NCBI GenBank assembly: GCA_964411675.1 | Contig: CAYPLR010000001.1 | Coordinates: 1-64,000, forward strand | Direction: 5' to 3' | Length of the DNA: 64,000 bases | Origin: JAAYBG01 sp964411675 | GTDB lineage: Bacteria > Bacillota_I > Bacilli_A > ML615J-28 > CAG-698 | In this document: positions 60,071-64,000 of the stretch, one piece after another | Layout: the number at the start of each line of letters is the position of its first letter | Position numbering within the stretch: the first letter of the stretch is position 1 | Translations under genes and position numbers: made by a program | Notes under the pieces: generated by a model | Database searches by the model: none | The model's input: the letters and a program-made list of their open reading frames with translations, nothing else | What the model was told of the DNA's origin: nothing

Positions 60071-61888
60071 TTATTTTACTTTGAAAATTAAAAAACCATA
60101 GGCTTTGATGGAAATACTCTCTTTTAAATGAACGATTTCGTTTGAATAAAGATTGAATCCTTCTACGTTTTTTATGACTTCTGGAAGAGATAAGCTTTCT
60201 TCTTGATTGTTGTTATTCATCAGGAAGAAGATGTCATCTTTTTGGTAAATTAGAATATTGTTTTTCGTATATAGCCATTTGATATCAATGCTACTGAAAC
60301 TAGAGAATGATTTTCTTAGGGAAATTAACCATTGGAAGAAAGCAAATAATTCTTTGTCTTGTTTTTCTTCATCCCAAATCATACAACGACGATTGTCTGG
60401 GTCTTTTCCTCCATCGAGACCTATTTCATCTCCATAGAAAATAGCGGGTGATCCACAAAAACTAAAAAGGAATAAATAGGCTAATTTCACAATCTCTTTA
60501 TTTTGATTTGCTCGATGAAGGATTCTCATCGTATCATGAGAGTCAATCAAATTAAACATTTGGCTAGCAACATTACGAGGATATCGAACTAAAATCTCGT
60601 TGATTTTGTAACTGAATTCTTCAGCATTGATGCGATTAACATCTTTGAAAGTAAAAAATTGCCAAATTGGATAGGTTAACTCATAATTCATTACAGCATT
60701 AAATTGATCTGGACCTAACCAAGGAGTAGAATCTTCCCAGTTTTCTCCAAGGATATAAATATCAGGTTTTATTTTAGTAACAACTTGTTTGAATTTACGC
60801 CAGAAAGCGTGGCTAACTTCATTCGATACATCTAAACGCCATCCATCAATATCAAAATTCTTGACCCAAAAGGCCGCAACCCTCAATAAGTATTTTTCCA
60901 TAATAGGATTAGAAGTCTTTAATTTCGGCATGAATGGTGTAAAGGCAAAGGTGCGATAGTTAGGATAAATTCGACCTTCTATCTTTGGGGTATTATTTTC
61001 TAAAGGGAAGTTAATGATTTCATCGCTTTCGATATAAAAGCAATCATAATATTTTGACTTTTTGCCTTTTTGAATCACATTTTGAAAATAAGGATGAAAC
61101 CAACCACAATGATTAAACACAGCGTCGAGCATGACTTTAATTCCTGCTTGATGGCAAGCTTTTACCATTTGTTTGAATTCTTGGTTGGTTCCAAAGGAAG
61201 GATCAATTTTGAAATAATCAATCGTGTCATATTTATGAGCAGAAGTAGCAGAAAAAATAGGAGTAAAATAAATTCCATTGATACCAAGATTTTTTAGGTA
61301 AGGAATGGCTTCTATGATTCCTGAAATATTTCCACCAAAGAACATTTTATTGTCTATACCTTTTGGATATTCTCCCCAGGGTAGATAATTTCCTTTTGTG
61401 TTTGAGGCTTTTCTAAATCGTTCTGGGAAGATTTGATACCAAATGGTATCTTTAATCCATGGAAGAGGTTTAACAATATCTTCTTCATTCATATATGGAT
61501 AGCAAAAATATTCAAAGCCATCATAAATAATCTTTTTGTCATTTTCTAAATCAATCTTAATTAATTTTTTGCTACCATAGAAGTATACATCCTTTCCTTT
61601 ATACAAGATGAATGCATATTTGGCACGTTTGAAAGGGGCAACTTCTTCGATAAACCAATAATCAAAGAGCTCAGTGGTATATTTTTTTTCTAATACTTTT
61701 CTTTCTTTCGTTTCAATAATCCAATAATATTGTCCATTGACTGGAACCCAATCATGGGGGTCTCCAAATAACATTTCTACTTTATCAATATCTAATTTTC
61801 CTGTTTGAAGATAGATATGAAGATGATCTGTATCATAGGCATAGGCCATGTTGCTATTTGGATTATGTTTGATTGCTTCTTTTATCAT
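60071..61888 (-). CDS. GH13 alpha-glucan hydrolase, neopullulanase type (second copy)
   Basis: This 605-residue cytoplasmic GH13 enzyme has an N-terminal beta domain (about 1-125) and a catalytic barrel with TIWYQIFPERFRKAS (about 138), DAVFNHCGWFHPYF (about 258), DGWRLDVSNEVSH (nucleophile Asp, about 347), YILGENWEDSTPW (acid Glu, about 377) and LIDSHDTMRILH (third Asp, about 443). All are intact. It resembles the 43703 enzyme but is clearly different in sequence. Start ATG 61888 follows AGGAAATTAAT and lies one base after the permease stop, so it is coupled to an exporter operon, an unusual partner. Confidence 0.9.
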   Translation of the reverse strand: MIKEAIKHNPNSNMAYAYDTDHLHIYLQTGKLDIDKVEMLFGDPHDWVPVNGQYYWIIETKERKVLEKKYTTELFDYWFIEEVAPFKRAKYAFILYKGKDVYFYGSKKLIKIDLENDKKIIYDGFEYFCYPYMNEEDIVKPLPWIKDTIWYQIFPERFRKASNTKGNYLPWGEYPKGIDNKMFFGGNISGIIEAIPYLKNLGINGIYFTPIFSATSAHKYDTIDYFKIDPSFGTNQEFKQMVKACHQAGIKVMLDAVFNHCGWFHPYFQNVIQKGKKSKYYDCFYIESDEIINFPLENNTPKIEGRIYPNYRTFAFTPFMPKLKTSNPIMEKYLLRVAAFWVKNFDIDGWRLDVSNEVSHAFWRKFKQVVTKIKPDIYILGENWEDSTPWLGPDQFNAVMNYELTYPIWQFFTFKDVNRINAEEFSYKINEILVRYPRNVASQMFNLIDSHDTMRILHRANQNKEIVKLAYLFLFSFCGSPAIFYGDEIGLDGGKDPDNRRCMIWDEEKQDKELFAFFQWLISLRKSFSSFSSIDIKWLYTKNNILIYQKDDIFFLMNNNNQEESLSLPEVIKNVEGFNLYSNEIVHLKESISIKAYGFLIFKVK

Positions 61889-61889
61889 A

Positions 61890-62681
61890 TTAATTTCCTG
61901 CACTTTCATATTTTTTAAGCCCTAAGCGCCATAAACCATAAGCAAAAACACTTAAGAGAATGGTTACAGTAACTATCAAGAGTGTTAACAACCAAATTGA
62001 TTTTCCTCGATATAAGTAATCGATTGGGTAATACATCGCTAGTGAGAAAGGAATAATATAGACTAAGATCACTTTCACAATACGATTAAAAATATCAATG
62101 GGATACTTTGTAAAACTAGATAATTCATAAATCGTGGTCATTAATTCAATACTTCGTTTTGTCCAAAAAGCAACACTTGCAAAGATAAGTTTAATTGCTG
62201 TAAAGATAAAAATCGCAAAGAAACCACAAATAATCAAAGGGATGACATTATTTAGTGACCAAACGATTGTTTGCATCGGTCCATAAACGACCAATAGAAA
62301 AACACCAAGAATAAATTCACCTAAGCCATCATATTGAAAATCATCAGCAATTAATTGAAATAGAGGATTAAGGGGTTTAATTAGGTATTTATCAAGATCC
62401 CCTTTACGAATGGACCACCCTCCTAACCACCAAATAGCATCTGTAAGGACGTGATCGATGGATTTAGGAATCAAACAAAAACCATAAAGGAACGCCATCT
62501 TTTCAAAAGTCCATCCGTTTAGAGAGGGAATGGAAGAAATTGTCAGATAAAGGGTCGAGAAAGCCACAATATTCGTAATCAAGAAGGACACAACTCCAAT
62601 GATGGCATCCACTTTATAACTTAATTTTGTTTTGATGCACATGGCTACATAATGAGGATATAATTTAAAGTATTTTTTCAT
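61890..62681 (-). CDS. ABC-2 type permease (DUF990 family), second subunit
   Basis: This 263-residue membrane protein has about six hydrophobic segments and no binding domain. It has the layout of DUF990-type ABC-2 permeases, including a cytoplasmic segment with IRKGDLDKYLIKPLNPLFQL between TM2 and TM3, very like that family's conserved KGDLD-x-x-LIKP motif. It follows a similar permease (62687) by five bases and an ATPase further upstream. Such three-part systems export drugs, lipids or unknown compounds. The substrate is unknown. Confidence 0.85.
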   Translation of the reverse strand: MKKYFKLYPHYVAMCIKTKLSYKVDAIIGVVSFLITNIVAFSTLYLTISSIPSLNGWTFEKMAFLYGFCLIPKSIDHVLTDAIWWLGGWSIRKGDLDKYLIKPLNPLFQLIADDFQYDGLGEFILGVFLLVVYGPMQTIVWSLNNVIPLIICGFFAIFIFTAIKLIFASVAFWTKRSIELMTTIYELSSFTKYPIDIFNRIVKVILVYIIPFSLAMYYPIDYLYRGKSIWLLTLLIVTVTILLSVFAYGLWRLGLKKYESAGN

Positions 62682-62686
62682 ATTAT

Positions 62687-63511
62687 TTATCCACCTACAC
62701 TAGTGACATGTTTGATGGTTTGTTTAAATGTTAAACCAGCAAGCAAGTTAAAAACAATTGCCCATCCAAATTGAATGAGGATTTTTATTAAAGTTTCTGT
62801 GATTCCATATTTCCCCATTAAAATATAATTAGGAGTTTGAAGAATAGAGGTAAAGGGAAGGATATTTAAAACTGTTTGTATTTTTTCAGGGAAAAAGGCG
62901 ATTGGTAAATAACCCCCCGACAAAAACATCAACAATTCATTTTTAATCATTCCAATTCCAAACAACGCTCCGGTATAAAAAGCAAGTTGCCCAATCATAA
63001 AATTAAAAGAAGAGATAATTAAAAGTGATGCGAAGCTGCTTAATAAAAAGAAGAGAATATTGTACCAGATTGGAAATTCAGAACCAACAACGAAATGTAA
63101 GATTGTGACGCTAAGTAGATAAATAGGAATAAAGGCAATGATCATGATTCCAAAGAAGTTTCCTATGTCCATGGTCATTAGACGCTTTCGGTAATCAATG
63201 GGGCGAATAAGATTGTTAGCAATATAGCCATAGCGAATATCTTCACCAATTTGCCAGAAACTATCTCCCGAAAAAACTAGTTGAGAAACAATTCGAGCGC
63301 TAATTAAATAGGTAAGCATCATTGGCATAGTAAAGCCATTGATTTCTGTGGTTGGGGAATATTGATAAATGGCGATCCATAAGAAGCAAAGAATAACAAT
63401 TTGAATAAAATCACCAAGTATCCATCCGAAAATTGAGAACTTATAAGAAAAGGCTTGAAGAATACCGCCTTTAATGAAAGCAAAATACTTTTTAAACGGA
63501 TTTTTCTTCAT
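62687..63511 (-). CDS. ABC-2 type permease (DUF990 family), first subunit
   Basis: This 274-residue membrane protein has about six hydrophobic segments. It includes a YGYIANNLIRPIDYRKRLMTMD segment that corresponds to the KGDLD-LIKP region of its partner, so the two form a hetero-pair. It overlaps the ATPase gene by 20 bases (63492-63511), and its stop is followed by the partner permease after five bases. The ribosome binding site is weak, so coupling to the ATPase gene is likely. Confidence 0.85.
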   Translation of the reverse strand: MKKNPFKKYFAFIKGGILQAFSYKFSIFGWILGDFIQIVILCFLWIAIYQYSPTTEINGFTMPMMLTYLISARIVSQLVFSGDSFWQIGEDIRYGYIANNLIRPIDYRKRLMTMDIGNFFGIMIIAFIPIYLLSVTILHFVVGSEFPIWYNILFFLLSSFASLLIISSFNFMIGQLAFYTGALFGIGMIKNELLMFLSGGYLPIAFFPEKIQTVLNILPFTSILQTPNYILMGKYGITETLIKILIQFGWAIVFNLLAGLTFKQTIKHVTSVGG

Positions 63512-64000
63512 ATATTTTCTTTACAACACTTTCAATGGTGTTTTCGGTGATTTTAAAATCTTTAACTTTACAATTTTGAAATATGTAATTAACAATATCA
63601 TTGATACTCAATATAGTAGCATCAAAAGATATGATTAAAAAGTTTTCATCTTTTTCAAAGGTCAATTTATGATCAAAAGTTGCGTTGAAATTCTCTAGAT
63701 TAATTCGCTCTGAAGAAGAAATATAAATATGTCTAATATCACCAAAACGATTTTTAATATTTTTTATCGGCCCATCGTATAAAATGTTTCCTTCATCAAT
63801 GATGATAATTCTCTTACAAAGCTCAGTGATATCATTCATGTCATGAGTAGTCACTATCACGGTTGTATTGAATTTTTTATTAATGTCCTTAATGGCTGTT
63901 AATATTTTTTCTTTTACCAGTACGTCAAGCCCAATGGTTGGTTCATCGAGAAACAATACTTTTGGATTGTGAAGTAAACTAGCAGCTAAATCAGCACGCA
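63492..64000 (-). CDS. ABC exporter ATPase, C-terminal part (cut by window end)
   Basis: The gene continues beyond the window; codons before 63956 remain in frame (RADLAASLLHNPKVLFLDEP). Visible are the end of the signature region, Walker B VLFLDEPTIGLD, the D-loop and the switch His in VIVTTHDMNDI, then a C-terminal extension of about 95 residues (SSERINLENFNATF and following). This fits DrrA-type ATPases paired with DUF990 permeases. Walker A and the signature start lie outside. It heads the operon with two permeases and, unusually, a GH13 enzyme. Confidence 0.9.
   Translation of the reverse strand, partial: RADLAASLLHNPKVLFLDEPTIGLDVLVKEKILTAIKDINKKFNTTVIVTTHDMNDITELCKRIIIIDEGNILYDGPIKNIKNRFGDIRHIYISSSERINLENFNATFDHKLTFEKDENFLIISFDATILSINDIVNYIFQNCKVKDFKITENTIESVVKKIYEEKSV

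Noticed and set aside
1..64000. Recoded TGA (Trp) as in mycoplasmas
   Set aside because: TGA ends well-defined genes at tight overlaps (ATGA at 4564, 10564, 24347), and Trp is coded by TGG in conserved motifs, so the standard code holds.
1..64000. CRISPR array, tRNA/rRNA genes, insertion sequences, prophage
   Set aside because: No regularly spaced repeats, no clover-leaf with CCA/TTCGANTC features, no transposase, integrase or phage structural gene was seen in the reading of both strands.

Overview
The window is AT-rich, densely packed DNA from a low-GC Gram-positive-type bacterium. TGA serves as an ordinary stop codon (for example at the tldD/tldE and rbgA/rnhB ATGA overlaps). Ribosome binding sites are strong AGGAGG-type. 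Almost every recognisable promoter is a housekeeping TTGNNN-17 bp-TATAAT site, and most transcription units end in a hairpin plus T-run. The gene content (glycogen cluster with GlgD, three-gene flavoprotein/DUF1667 glycerol-phosphate module, D-lactate dehydrogenase, no respiratory genes) suggests a fermentative, sugar-using member of the Bacillota or of the Mollicutes-related lineages that keep the standard code. That placement is inference.

Layout. 1-3023: tail of a hexuronate-use operon (end of uxaC, sugar ABC ATPase, two small membrane proteins, gluconate/hexuronate-type SDR). 3107-5835: TldD/TldE protease pair. 5964-12339: a single-TM protein of unknown function, an FtsK-type translocase with no membrane domain, signal peptidase I, RbgA, RNase HII, a lipoprotein and a cupin. 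12468-18935: topA, tex, a nucleotidyltransferase-like protein and an MFS transporter. 19009-21263: acpP, then an operon of five small proteins, four of which carry the same short SHOCT-like helical module. 21406-25640: CDF metal exporter, phosphoglucomutase, Xaa-Pro peptidase. 25707-28597: an unusual unit of a secreted Ser/Thr/Gly-rich protein, an anchored protein and a two-gene ABC system. 28599-31533: a GH3 lipoprotein with five Big2-like domains, broken by a one-base frameshift. 31552-32932: infC-rpmI-rplT with a structured leader and an ATT start for infC. 32955-35544: uridine-kinase-like protein, flavin reductase, YccF.

35606-45572 is a complete glycogen operon (glgB-glgC-glgD-glgA-glgP plus a GH13 hydrolase). 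Together with the phosphoglucomutase at 22653 it links glucose-1-P to storage and back. 45609-49270: RlmI and, convergent to it, a MscS channel with an FN3-like anchored protein. 49459-50916: MATE exporter. 50937-55558: glycerol kinase plus a GlpA-like/GlpB-like/DUF1667 set. 55555-60028: GNAT protein, cytoplasmic GH13, D-lactate dehydrogenase, LacI regulator. 60071-64000 (minus strand): an ABC-2 exporter (ATPase cut by the window end, two permeases) translationally coupled to another GH13 hydrolase.

The best candidates for undescribed biology are the shared-module operon at 19451-21210 and the secreted-protein/ABC unit at 25707-28597. Other points of note are the FtsK without a membrane domain, two one-base frameshifts (about 136 and 30034) and the Cys-rich tail on the D-lactate dehydrogenase. 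No tRNA, rRNA, CRISPR array, insertion sequence or prophage was seen, and no gene-free stretch exceeds 300 bases.
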